NCBI GenBank assembly: GCA_023101725.1
Contig: JALJCO010010310.1
Span: 248,675-312,674, forward strand
Source: Atherinomorus stipes
Taxonomy: Eukaryota; Chordata; Actinopteri; Atheriniformes; Atherinidae
DNA length: 64,000 nucleotides
Direction: 5' to 3'
This document shows, piece by piece, positions 25,732-36,779 of this stretch; position 1 is the first letter of the stretch, and each line of letters opens with the position of its first letter. A program made the translations under genes and the position numbers. The notes below the pieces were generated by a model. That model was given only the letters and a program-made list of their open reading frames with translations. It searched no databases and was not told the origin of the DNA.

Positions 25732-27686
25732 TAGTGTTGTAGTACTCGAGATCGGTCTTGGTCTCGAGACCATTTTTTCAGGTTCTCGGTCTCGTCTTGG
25801 TATCGACAGCATTTTGTCTCGGTCTTGTCTCGGTCTCGGACAGGGCGGTCTCGGGATTTTTGAAGGAGACCGGTCGAGACCACTGCTGATCGGCTTTTTG
25901 TCCATAACTTAGCTGCTGATAAGAGGAAAAGGAGCCTCTTAAAAACAGCGAATGACAACTTAAAAGCATCGGTAGTGTTACGTCTCCCTGCAGCTGCACT
26001 GTGACCGAGCGCCTCCTGCGCCACCTGCAGAGATGCGCGAGCCGACAGGAGGAGAGCGGCTGTGTGAACTTGTAAGCATGACTGTAGCTACCATTGCCAT
26101 ACCATAGCATACCGAGGTCTGGACCAGGACCTCAGTATTTTTAATAAAATTAACCAAAAAACCATGAAGCTCAAAAGCATTTACCCGAAAAGATGATTTC
26201 TGTGCGGATTGATACTGAAATAGTGATTCTTCCCCGACCAACCACCTGTATTATAGAACTGATTCTAGAGTTAAATCTGATTTCACATTTATTATCACTG
26301 ATGAACACCGTGAAAACGAACTAAATCGTACAAATAGGTTTGAACTACTTCTTCCGCCTGCCAAGGCGCAAAGCACCGCATCATCAGCTGTTCAGTCACT
26401 GATCAGAGATCGATCATCCACACAGCAAATCCCCGTTATTTGTTCAGACTTCAGGTATGCAGAGTAATTATTTCACATCAGAGATCATTAAGAACATCTT
26501 ACCTGCAACAGTGATGCTTAGCAGGGTCATTATTGTCTCCAGGTTAATGTAGAGTTTATATTTACTGAACAAACTCCCTGTTTGCGCATTTGTGATTGAG
26601 TCTACATGGTTCTCACCTCATGCAGCGTGCGTGTTTACTTCAGGTTCGTTATGAATCTGAATTTTGTTTGATTATAAACTTTTTTTAGTAGTGATTATAT
26701 CATTTCATGTTTGTGCAAACTGTCTCATTACTAAACAAAATAGTTCTTTGTAAAACTTTTCAGCATTGTGAGTATGATGATGATGATGATGATGATGATG
26801 ACACTGCAGAAATTTCAGATGATATGCAGAACTCATATAGGCCTACATATCGGAGTAGGCTACTTATACTGTTGTCATTAGTTCTAAAACAGACACTGAG
26901 ATTAAAAAGAGACCAAATGACAGAAAATAAGAAGAGATTTCTCCCAACTTGGCAATAGTTAAAGTTGATGTTTGCCAAAATTTATTAGTTTATAGTTTAT
27001 TTAATTCATAGTGCTGCTTTCAAAACAACAGAACGATTAATTTTTGTTGTCATATTTGTTTAAAAGTTAACTTTAAAAAACCCTCACATTTTGATGTTTT
27101 GTTATGATTTTTCTTTGATATTTGTGTCCTTGGTCTCGTCTCGGTCTCGGTCCGTAAAGGTCTTGGTCTCGTCTCGGTCTCGGTCTGTGAAAGTCTTGGT
27201 CTCGTCTCAGTCTCGGTCTGTGAAAGTCTTGGTCTCGTCTCGGTCTCGGTCTGTGAAAGTCTTGGTCTCGTCTCGGTCTCGGTCTGTAAAGGTCTTGGTC
27301 TTGTCTCGGTCTGTGAAAGTCTTGGTCTCGTCTCGGTCCGTAAAGGTCTTGGTCTCGTCTCGGTCTCGGTCTGTGAAAGTCTTGGTCTCGTCTCGGTCTC
27401 GGTCTGTGAAAGTCTTGGTCTCGTCTCAGTCTCGGTCTGTGAAAGTCTTGGTCTAGTCTCGGTCTCGGTCTGTGAAAGTCTTGGTCTCGTCTCGGTCTCG
27501 GTCTGTGAAAGTCTTGGTCTCGTCTCGGTCTCGGTCTGTGAAAGTCTTGGTCTAGTCTCGGTCTCGGTCTGTGAAAGTCTTGGTCTCGTCTCGACCTCTA
27601 AATGTCTTGACCTTGTCTTGGTCTCGGTACTCCCTGGTCTCGGAAATGTCTTGGTCTCGGTTGGTGCGGTCTTGACTACAACACTA
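25732..27686. mobile_element. hAT-type non-autonomous element with TAGTGTTGTAGT termini
   Basis: A perfect 8-bp duplication, CATAGATG, flanks it at 25724-25731 and 27687-27694. The left end TAGTGTTGTAGT is mirrored by ACTACAACACTA on the right. Both sub-terminal regions are rich in GGTCTCG and GTCTTGG. The interior has a (GAT)n run near 26775-26802 and a 33-bp array at 27128-27590. No transposase domain is seen in the overlapping minus-strand frames of about 110 codons. Confidence 0.8.
27128..27590 (+). repeat. 33-bp tandem array inside the hAT element
   Basis: The unit is CTTGGTCTCGTCTCGG followed by TCTCGGTCTGTGAAAGT, period 33 bp, about 14 copies. Shorter units lack one or more TCTCGG blocks, so the unit itself contains a nested 6-bp repeat. 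A 33-bp period equals 11 codons and holds frames open, which explains a spurious 121-codon frame. Confidence 0.85.
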
Positions 27687-27694
27687 CATAGATG

Positions 27695-29971
27695 GAAACT
27701 TTAACGTTTCCATGAGAACCAGGTCCATCCAGTTTATCCTGCAGTTCAAAGCTGACGGTACAACTGGACATCTGCTAAATTCTCCATCTGCTGCCTCATG
27801 TTTACCCCCACATCTATGAGCCTCGGCAGTTTTGTATCCATGTGCTTTCTACAGATTTGTTGCTGGTTTGAAGGCAAAGGGTGGTAACGCCAAACACTGA
27901 TGTGATTAAGATTTTCCTTTGTTTGCTCACTTTGTTTTGTCCGAATTGATAAAGGTGAGATGTAACGCATCTGCTGGGGCCAAAGCTCCAACGCTTTAAC
28001 GGGACTGTGGATCTCGGACAGTAAAGGGGGGTCGGCAGTTGCTGATCTTGGTCCGCTGGGGCCCAAGGCCGTGGGGGGGCTTGGGCTGGGACTGCCTTCT
28101 GGGGGGATGCTGGGGGCCCGGGTCTTGGGGTGTGCGGGCTTCCTCCTCCTTGCAGAGACGAGGCATCATCTGCATGACTGTATCACCATGGAGACCCTTT
28201 TTCATGCATGATGATGCTGCTTCCCATTGCGATGACTAGGTTGTACCTCTTCTCTGCGTAGTTCTGCATGTGTTTGTACGATCTGAGGACATTTAAACCA
28301 CCTGCAGGTCCTCCTGTGGGCGATCGTTAGTTTTGTTTTCCAGCAGAGACCTTGGAATGTTGTTCAGGGATTTCTGTATAGATGCATCAGTGAACTGTGG
28401 AAGTTAATCCATATCTTTTTTGTTTTTCTCCCTCTCTTTTCCTCACTCCTTTCTCTCTGTTCCATTTTCTATCATTTCTTCTTTAAACTTTCATTTTTCT
28501 CGTCAAGCCCAGCAATATGATGTAAAATGCTGTTGTAAATAAATGGTTAATTAAAGAAATAACAGGATATCAAGGGGAGCCTTGTGTTCATAAAGCTCCC
28601 CTTGGCAAAGAAAAACTGTTCAACACAATAAAGCAACCAGATCATCATTCTGCTGCTACCATGCTGGACAGGACAAGTTAAAGGAAAGAAGAAGGGAAAA
28701 AAAAGCAATCGGCTAATCAATGTTTAACACACATACTGAACAGATTTAGCTTCACTGCTACACAAACATTTCAGGAGTTCATATAACACATTAGGGCAGC
28801 ATTGAAAAGTACGTAACATTTAAAAGGTGTTTTCACACCTGCCTAAACCTTTTGCACAGCGTTCAGTTTCCCCTTCGCTGACAGGATGTTTAACAGTCGG
28901 CTCTTTATTTATGTTAACGTAACCAACCTGCAGAGTTACTATGAAACTGCAAAAGTCTGACACAACCGGTCCCTCAAAGATTAGAAATGACCTCTAGGCC
29001 CGGGTTTGCAGAGAAAACGGCATGTTTATGATGACAAAGCTTCCTCAGAGTCAGCAGCTGAAGCAGCTTAATAACGGACATGTTATCAGCCCATGAGGCC
29101 GATTATTAGATGCCCAGCGAAAAACAACTTTGCTGTTTTACATAGGACCTGAGATTAAAAACAAACACTGTGACCTTGTTTTATCACCGTGCACACAGCG
29201 TAAATGAGCCGAACCATAAACCTTCGTATGCTAAGTTTAGCAAAGGTGCAGGCTCTGCTGGTAGACGTTTTTTTCACATCAGGATTTTTTTCCGAAGCAG
29301 TAACATAATGTATGTACGGTGGTGTAAATAATTGGCCATCATACAAGGGCAGATGCTGTGTTGCATCATATACTGACATCTGCAACCTCCTTTCTTTATT
29401 ACCTGATTTGCATATCAAGGCGTCCCATTCAACATCGTTGTGTGTGCACGACAACAAGAGGAAACGGTGAGCGAGTGACCTTCAAAGATATCAACTAACA
29501 AAAGCAGGAAAGAGATTTCTCTTTTTTGTACCTTTGCGGTTTTGACAAATGGATATTTGACTTGGAGAAGCAATTAAGAGCCATATTTACAGCACATTAG
29601 CTGCGCGTATTTGCATGTAATGAAGGAGGCTGATGCTTCTTAGTGGCTTTCGCTCTGACTCCTAAAAGATATGCTGCTAATGAGGGTGAGGATGCACGAT
29701 TAGGTAAAGAAGTACCTTCTCTCTGCATGGGTGTGGAACGTTCTGCTGCATAAATGCTGAAAATATTTCCAGCATTTTGAATGTTACAGTTTGCACTCTG
29801 AATTAGAAATGTCTTCACTGACCCCTGAAGTACGAGGATGTTTAATTGTGAACAATCAATAAAGCTTCATGAATGGCTGACACAATGTTTTCCAGCTGAG
29901 AACTGAATTTATTAAAGGAAAGCACCAACCAGCACAATTTGGTCATTGAGTATAAACAATATTACTAATTA
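27695..29971. other. unassigned sequence, possible LINE 3' UTR at 28.04-28.56 kb
   Basis: No coding domain is recognised. 28040-28140 is a G-rich stretch, 28410-28500 is a pyrimidine-rich tract, and the block ends in gtaaataaatggttaatt. G-rich and CT-rich blocks before a short tail are common in fish LINE 3' UTRs, but there is no ORF to confirm it. The rest shows nothing. Confidence 0.3.
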
Positions 29972-30341
29972 TACTGTACAAACTCAAATCTTAGCAAGTA
30001 TGCTTTAATAATTTCTAGTCAAAATATCTCATCACACTCAAAATCAGACAAAATTACTTAAAGAGAAACATTTCAGTGAGATATAGGAACCTGCTTTAAG
30101 GCAATGCATCTTATTCCAAGAAATCTTATCAAGAAAATTTTGCTTGTCCCATTGGCAGAACTTTTTTGCTTATTCCAAGCAAAAAAAAAAAATTTTTTTT
30201 TTCAAACTTATTTTAAGAGTGGCCAAGACTTTTTGACATTGACATTGTTCGATATTCAATACATGGTGGTCATGGTTCGATACACATACATGTATTGTTG
30301 CAGCCCTACTAAGTAAGGATTAAACAACCAGGAGCTGTTCA

Positions 30342-30407
30342 TTATACAGTTTTAATGCACGACGCAAAGTCCAGAAGACCTCCGCAAAGTGCATTAAAAC
30401 TGTATAA
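30342..30407. repeat. 19-bp perfect stem-loop
   Basis: Arms 30342-30360 and 30389-30407 are perfect reverse complements (left arm begins TTATACAGTTTTAATG) around a 28-nt loop. It lies within the hairpin-rich interior of the 29972-32150 element. Confidence 0.85.
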
Positions 30408-30618
30408 GTCATGGATCCGATGTGTTTAATCCGTTTATACCACGGTCCCACAGAGTAAACATTTCATGACTAACGTTTATTCACTTTATTAAACTCACTA
30501 AACATGTTTGAGTATAGGAACTACTTTATGCAGACAGCGGGTTTGAGCGTTGCTACGGTGATAACATTCTGTGGCAGAATGATATGACAGTGATCTACCT
30601 AGGTGTGCGTATATATAA

Positions 30619-30753
30619 GGGATAATGCCCGACGAGGTGTCCGATATCAGAAATTAATGGACAACATGAAGGCGTGAACCGCCCGACGTGAAGCGCACAC
30701 GTCCGTGAAGTCCGTTCATGTCTGATAATGGACACCTCGTCGGGCATTATCCC
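30619..30753. repeat. 24-bp perfect stem-loop with a longer imperfect stem
   Basis: Arms 30619-30642 and 30730-30753 are perfect reverse complements over 24 bp (core CCCGACGAGGTGTCC). Similarity continues inward with mismatches (GATATCAG against CTGATAAT). It probably belongs to a nested palindromic element together with the stem at 30342 and the repeated CACGGTC motifs at 30436, 30766 and 31018. Confidence 0.85.
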
Positions 30754-32150
30754 GCTTATTCCACGGTCACTCACGAAAAAGCCAATTATTAATGTGTTAA
30801 AGTTGTTTTTACTGTTAAAATAGTAAGTTGTGTTTTCATGGTTACCAACTAGTGTTTGAGTCAGCGCATTGATTTAGAACAATTGAGCCGTTTGTTTGGA
30901 ACTTCTTTTCTGTGTGTCCTATATCACTTTTTAACGGACACCCTGCAGCCAATCAGAGTGGAGTATTCACCCAGACCATGGTATAAACAGAAACAGGTGA
31001 CATCAGAATTCCCACTGACCGTGGTATAATCAGATAAGACTTGCAGGCGTATTCAGAGTCTGGAAAATAAAGGGGAGCAAAACTGTTTTTCAGTTACTGA
31101 CGATGACATCAGTAAATATAAACGGTGAATGATGAATTTAATGTTCCTGGAAAGGGACAAATCTTCTTAGTATTTAAACTTAGGTTTCATGTTTAGATTT
31201 CTATGTAGGTTATGCGAGTGGATTCCTAAATTTTATTATTTTTATCTTAAGGTTTATTATTTTATTATATGCATTGAAGGTTTTAATTGGATGGAGCTCT
31301 GATCCGGTCTGGGAATAAAACGGACCCACAGTTGGCTTTCTTCTCATTAACAAGGTAAATGTGATAAATGACGGAAATGAGGATGCAGAATATTCCAATG
31401 CTAAGTTGTTAGCATGTAAATGCAGCAGTATGACTGTTCCTGGGGAGGAGATGCACTCTCGCCACTTGTTAGATTTAGTTGATGCTGTAATTTTATAAGG
31501 TAATCGTGGTCTCAGCCTGTGAATTTAGATATTTGAACTACAAGCCAGCGTTAGCCTGTTGCTACCGTTAGCATGCAGTCCGTCAGTTTACTCAACGATC
31601 AAACCGTAAACAATCTGCAGATTTATAATGTCATTACCTCAGTAGATAGACACTGTCTCTAACTCTGGGCTCAGACTGAGTGTAATGTGGTTAAATAAGA
31701 GACCAACGCAGTCCAAGCAGCTCATGCGTGTGCACGACATTAGCGTCACTTCCACTTTTCTCCAGAAGGGGTGAACTTATGGAAAAAACCTGGAACTTGC
31801 GCTGTACTGGGGGAAAGAGGGGAGAGTTTTTCTTTTTTTTGTTTTGGGGGGGAGGTGGGAAAGGAAATGGGATTGTATGGGTTTTTTTTTTTTTTTCGCC
31901 CTTTAAAACGGGTTAGAAAAAAAAAAAAAAAGCTTTCAGTTTGCAATAAACAAAAAACTTCTGCCAATGGAACAAGTGAAATTTTCTCAATAAGATTTCT
32001 TGAGATAAGATGCATTTGTCTTAAAATTAGTTCCTATATCTCACTGAAATGTTTCTCTTTAGGTAATTTTGTCTTATTTTGAGTGTGATGAAATGTTTTG
32101 ACGAGAAATGAGAAAAATATACTTGCTAAGATTTGAGTTTTTGTAGTGTA

Positions 32151-33365
32151 CATGTGGTTTGCATGTGCAATCGTGTGGTTTTGTAATCATTGTGTGATCC
32201 ACATTTGAAAAACGTGATTCACATGTACACCACATGCGGATCACATGTGAATTTCATGTGTTTTTTCTGTAAGTACATTAAAACAGGACCTCCACAGCTT
32301 GGTACGGTCTGCCTTTTAATCATGCAGTCAGGTGTGCTGAAGCAGGGAAACATGGAAAACCTGCAGGGCGGTGGCCCTGGACCAGAACTGGACCAGTCTC
32401 TGGTCCAGGAGAAATGTTTTCAGGATTTATACCGCCTCGTTTCTTTTTCCTGAGCTGGGACCAGAACAAGCTGCTCTGTGGCATTTCACTCCGACATGTT
32501 TACATTTCTAACCATTTCTAAATGTCTCTTCTTACTGCAAGTTATCGGTTATTGTTATTCAGAAACTCTTTATGACCGAGGTCATCGTGCTCGGAGCTCT
32601 GGAGGATCCATGGTCATGAACCATCTGCTAAACTTTGTCTTCCTCTTTATGATGAACTTTGAAGACACGCTGAGGAAGTAAATCCTTGAAAACAACATGA
32701 AACTCAGAGTTTTATTGCAGACTATTAATCAAATCGCACAACAGTTGCAGGCAGAAGGAATGCAGACCAAGGTCGATGCTGCTTCTCTCTTCATCTGGAG
32801 CCGTGCTGCAGCTCCACACGAACATCCGTGCACTCGTCAGGAGGATTCCTGTTGGTTTTACAGCTGGGTTCATATCTGCAGAAACATCTTTGGTACACGT
32901 TTATAATTCTGATGAAGGTTTAGAGAAGAGCCGAGAGGAGGATGGAGCAAAATTATTGATCAAATGGATGTTATGAAAATATGAGACGTCCTCTGACCGT
33001 GAATCTTTAACCAAATAGTCTGGATTTGTGATGATAACCAACTGTTACAGAAGGAAGGAAGTTTCATCACAGCTCCAAACATGATCATTTTCTAACTCTG
33101 CTAAAAGTGAGAAGAGTTGACCAATAGCTGATCTGTCATAGATGCACCATTCAGCATCTAACCAATCAGTACCAGATGTGACTAATAAAAGTGTATTTTA
33201 CTCAGTTTTCTTTCCAGGTGCCTCCACACATCTGGACAGCAAGATTCTAACTCCTAAGTTCATCATTCCAACAAAAACTGCCATTAACACATCTGCTAAA
33301 ATAAAAAGCTAATTTAAAGCCTAACTAATCATGTAAGCAAAGGATTTAATGGTTAAACATTGGAT
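32151..33365. other. unassigned sequence with a short MITE fragment
   Basis: About 32328-32385 (aggtgtgctgaagcagg, acctgcagggcgg) resembles part of the dispersed element seen at 46741-46917. Nothing else is recognised. Confidence 0.35.
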
Positions 33366-33540
33366 ATACACTCAGATCTGGTACTGTACACCTTGCTAGT
33401 ACCGGGTTGGACCCTTCTGCCTTCAGAACTGCTTTAATCCTTGGTGTCATAGATTCAACAAGGTTCTGGAAACATTCCTCAGAGATTTTGCTCCATATTA
33501 ACATGACATCATCACACAGTTGCTGCAGATTTGTCGGCTG

Positions 33541-33990
33541 CACATCCATGATGAGAACCTCCCGTTCCACCACATCCATGATGAGAACCTCCCGTTCCAC
33601 CGCATCCGTGATGAGAACCTCCCGTTCCACCGCATCCATGATGAGAACCTCCCGTTCCACCGCATCCATGATGAGAACCTCCCGTTCCACCGCATCCATG
33701 ATGAGAACCTCCCGTTCCACCACATCCATGATGAGAACCTCCCGTTCCACCACATCCATGATGAGAAGCTCCCGTTCCACCACATCCACGATGAGAACCT
33801 CCCGTTCCACCGCATCCGTGATGAGAACCTCCCGTTCCACCGCATTCATGATGAGAAGCTCCCGTTCCTCCACATCCGTGATGAGAAGCTCCCGTTCCAC
33901 CGCATTCATGATGAGAAGCTCCCGTTCCACCACATCCATGATGAGAACCTCCCGTTCCACCACATCCATGATGAGAACCTCCCGTTCCAC
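33541..33990 (-). repeat. 30-bp tandem array, 15 units, from Tc1 transposase coding sequence
   Basis: The unit is CACATCCATGATGAGAACCT followed by CCCGTTCCAC; exactly 15 units fit 450 bp. The ancestral coding context continues on both sides (ggctgcacatcc on the left, cacatcccaaagctgctc on the right). A 30-bp period is 10 codons, so frames stay open on both strands and give spurious products of 115-228 residues. Confidence 0.95.
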
Positions 33991-34089
33991 CACATCCCAA
34001 AGCTGCTCTGTTGGATTGAGATCTGCTGACTGTGGAGAACATTTGAGTAAAATGAACTCATCGTCATGTTTTGAGATGATTCCCGCTTT

Positions 34090-34749
34090 ATGACATGGCG
34101 TGTTCTCCTGCTGGATGATGTCATCTTAATGACATGGCGCGTTCTCCTGCTGGATGATGTCATCTTTATGACATGGCGCGTTCTCCTGCTGGATGATGTC
34201 ATCTTTATGACATGGTGCGTTCTCCTGCTGGATGATGTCATCTTTATGACATGGCGCGTTCTCCTGCTGGATGATGTCCTCTTTATGACATGGCGCGTTT
34301 TCCTGCTGGATGATGTCATCTTTATGACATGGCGCTTTCTCCTGCTGGATGATGTCATCTTTATGACATGGCGCGTTCTCCTGCTGGATGATGTCATCTT
34401 TATGACATGGCGCGTTCTCCTGCTGGATGATTCCTGCTTCATGACATGGCGCGTTCTCCTGCTGGATGATGTCATCTTTGTGACATGGCGCGTTCTCCTG
34501 CTGGATGATGTCATCTTTGTGACATGGCGCATTATCCTGCTGGATGATGTCATCTTTATGACATGGCGCGTTCTCCTGCTGGATGATTCCTGCTTCATGA
34601 CATGGCGCGTTCTCCTGCTGGATGATGTCATCTTTATGACATGGCGCATTATCCTGCTGGATGATGTCATCTTTATGACATGGCGCGTTCTCCTGCTGGA
34701 TGATGTCATCTTTATGACATGGCGCGTTCTCCTGCTGGATGATGTCATC
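34090..34749 (-). repeat. 39-bp tandem array, left block, from Tc1 transposase coding sequence
   Basis: The unit is ATGACATGGCGCGTTCTCCT followed by GCTGGATGATGTCATCTTT, about 17 copies here. Two units carry a variant (GATGATTCCTGCTTC) close to the non-repeated left flank. The array continues after the hAT insertion at 36431-36779. A 39-bp period is 13 codons and keeps frames open; the 229-280 residue frames are artefacts of this. Confidence 0.93.
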
Positions 34750-36430
34750 CAGGGCCGGCCCGTGGCTAGGGCAGTATAGGCAAATGCTAAGGGCGCCTGC
34801 CATCAGGGGGCGCCAGAAATTGTAGTGAGCTGTGCGCCACTTTCTTTTGAACTTACAAATATGAACATGGGCGTAGGGATCTCTGAAGAAAGTCATTTAA
34901 ATTCTTTGGAAAACATGTTCTGTATTTTAACATTAGTATCATGTGTAAAACATGTCATTTAACACACTTCTTTTCCTCAGAGGACGTACTGTGTGACCCA
35001 CGAACAGGGAGGTACTGAAGGGATCACACATACACTTGACTCATGGTGCAGTCAGAGCAAGACATAGGGGGCCACAAAGCAGGATGGGAAACATGCACAT
35101 ACCCTTTCCCAGTGGGCCAATCACAGCAGCCACAACAGTATTAATAATACCAGCTAATGTTTAGAGAGCTTATTCTTTTCTTAAGAAACAATAACGAGGA
35201 ATAAGTCCACATTTAACTTCAAAACCTATTAAATAGTAGCCCACTTTCCTAATAAGCCCAAGTCCCCGCCCCACCAATCAGACCTCCTTTACCTGCTCAA
35301 GGTTTTCATTTTTTGTTGAATCAAAAAAGTCAACATGTCAAAGCGCCCCAAACTGCCTGGTGCCCAGGGGAGGACACAAAGAAAAGAAGAGGAGGAAAAA
35401 CGCGACAAAGAAAAGAGGTAGGTGAGAGTTAGAGTAAAGATGATGTTAATTATTATGTTTCTGTTCCAGAAGTTCTGCTGCAGAACAATGATCACTAATG
35501 GCATCGGCATTAGCCGTTAGCATGACATGGTTTGCTAATCAATAAATAGCCAGCACTATCTGTTAGTTTTAACATCAGTTAATGTTATGGAAGGGCCCAG
35601 TTGTTATGGAAAATAGTCATTTAAGTACCCCTCTTACTTTTCTTGGGCAAATGTGTAAATATGAGATCTGTAGCATGTGTTGTTAATTGCATTTACATGG
35701 TTATCTCACGTTTTTCCAGCTTGTAATAGTCAATCAAAATACTACTCATTTTCCATAGTTATAAGGCTGTTAGCTGTGTTACAGCTCATATTGTCTAAAG
35801 TGTGTTTATCATGTTAAACTGTGCATCAGTGCCCATCATTAATGTTAGCACGACATTCCCACATGCTCCAGTGTATTTTACTGCAGCTTTCTGATTCTTT
35901 GCATTCTGCTGATTAGCATTTCACTGTAATGACAATAAAAAATTGAAATTATTAGTGATATATGAAATACTAATATAATTTAGTAATTAAAAAATTACAT
36001 TGTATATTATACACTATATTCCACATATGCATGTACTGTATTATGCAATTTTTTCATTTATATTATTTCATTTCATTTTGTCTTGAAATCGTGTTTATTA
36101 TCAGACTGGTGTCACATCTTCCTCTTCTGTCTTAGATGCGCTGCTGAGGTTTCTCAGTCCCCCGTTGCGAATCGTCCTGTCGCCTCCACCTCAGCACCAC
36201 AACCACCAGTGATGCGCAGCATAGGCGAGTTCATTTCTTGTTTTGTTTTTTTTTAAATATTTTCAATGTGCAAATTGTTTTATTTAAATAAAAGAATGTC
36301 CAAGACAAAGCTTATAAGTTTCTTGTGAGTATATGTACAGTACACTAGCAGTGCAAGTACTGTACTGCGATGCAAGGGGGCGCCACCTAAAATCTTGCCT
36401 AGGGCACCAGATTGGTTAAGGCTGGGCCTG
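34750..36430 (+). mobile_element. hAT element inserted in the 39-bp array
   Basis: The 8-bp duplication ATGTCATC lies at 34742-34749 and 36431-36438 and is part of the array unit. Termini are CAGGGCCGGCC on the left and, reverse-complemented, CAGGCCCAGCC on the right. Both ends carry GGCGCC-rich sub-terminal sequence. At 1681 bp it is too short for a full transposase; two possible leader exons are described separately. Confidence 0.88.
35335..36225 (+). pseudogene. 5' exon remnants of a hAT transposase
   Basis: An ATG at 35335 opens MSKRPKLPGAQGRTQRKE, a basic, charged leader like that of hAT transposases with an N-terminal TTF-type zinc finger. The frame reaches a good splice donor (AG|GTAGGTGAG) after 35417. 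A pyrimidine-rich acceptor ending CTTAG at 36135 opens a second segment (36136 to about 36225) that continues in phase with a proline- and serine-rich stretch. No zinc finger or catalytic domain follows before the element ends, so this is a deletion derivative. The exon model is inferred from splice-like signals only. Confidence 0.5.
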
Positions 36431-36779
36431 ATGTCATCTTTATGACATGGCGCGTTCTCCTGCTGGATGATGTCATCTTTATGACATGGCGCGTTCTCCT
36501 GCTGGATGATGTCATCTTTATGACACAGCGCGTTCTCCTGCTGGATGATGTCATCTTTATGACATGGTGCGTTCTCCTGCTGGATGATGTCATCTTTATG
36601 ACATGGTGCGTTCTCCTGCTGGATGATGTCATCTTTATGACATAGCGCGTTCTCCTGCTGGATGATGTCATCTTTATGACATGGTGCGTTCTCCTGCTGG
36701 ATGATGTCATCTTTATGACATGGCGCGTTCTCCTGCTAGATGATGTCATCTTTATGACATGGCGCGTTCTCCTGCTGGA
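36431..36779 (-). repeat. 39-bp tandem array, right block
   Basis: About 9 more units of the array described at 34090, beginning with the second copy of the hAT target duplication. The array ends at CTGCTGGAAGCAGC, where non-repeated Tc1 transposase sequence resumes. Together the blocks hold about 25-26 units. Confidence 0.93.

Larger units (their letters stand above)
29972..32150. mobile_element. non-autonomous element with about 210-bp terminal inverted repeats
   Basis: The left arm (about 29972-30185) and right arm (about 31935-32150) are inverted copies. Shared blocks include ACTCAAATCTTAGCAAGTAT, AAAGAGAAACATTTCAGTG and CCATTGGCAGAA. No transposase frame lies between the arms. The interior contains a hAT-MITE-like end near 30235-30310 (ATTGTTGCAGCCCTA) and a hairpin-rich segment at 30330-31030. 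Superfamily is not decided because the flanking duplication is unclear. Confidence 0.7.

Noticed and set aside
33407..34896. Open frames of 115-280 codons on both strands
   Set aside because: The 30-bp and 39-bp periods are multiples of three and keep frames open in several phases at once. The underlying gene is a broken Tc1 transposase on the minus strand.
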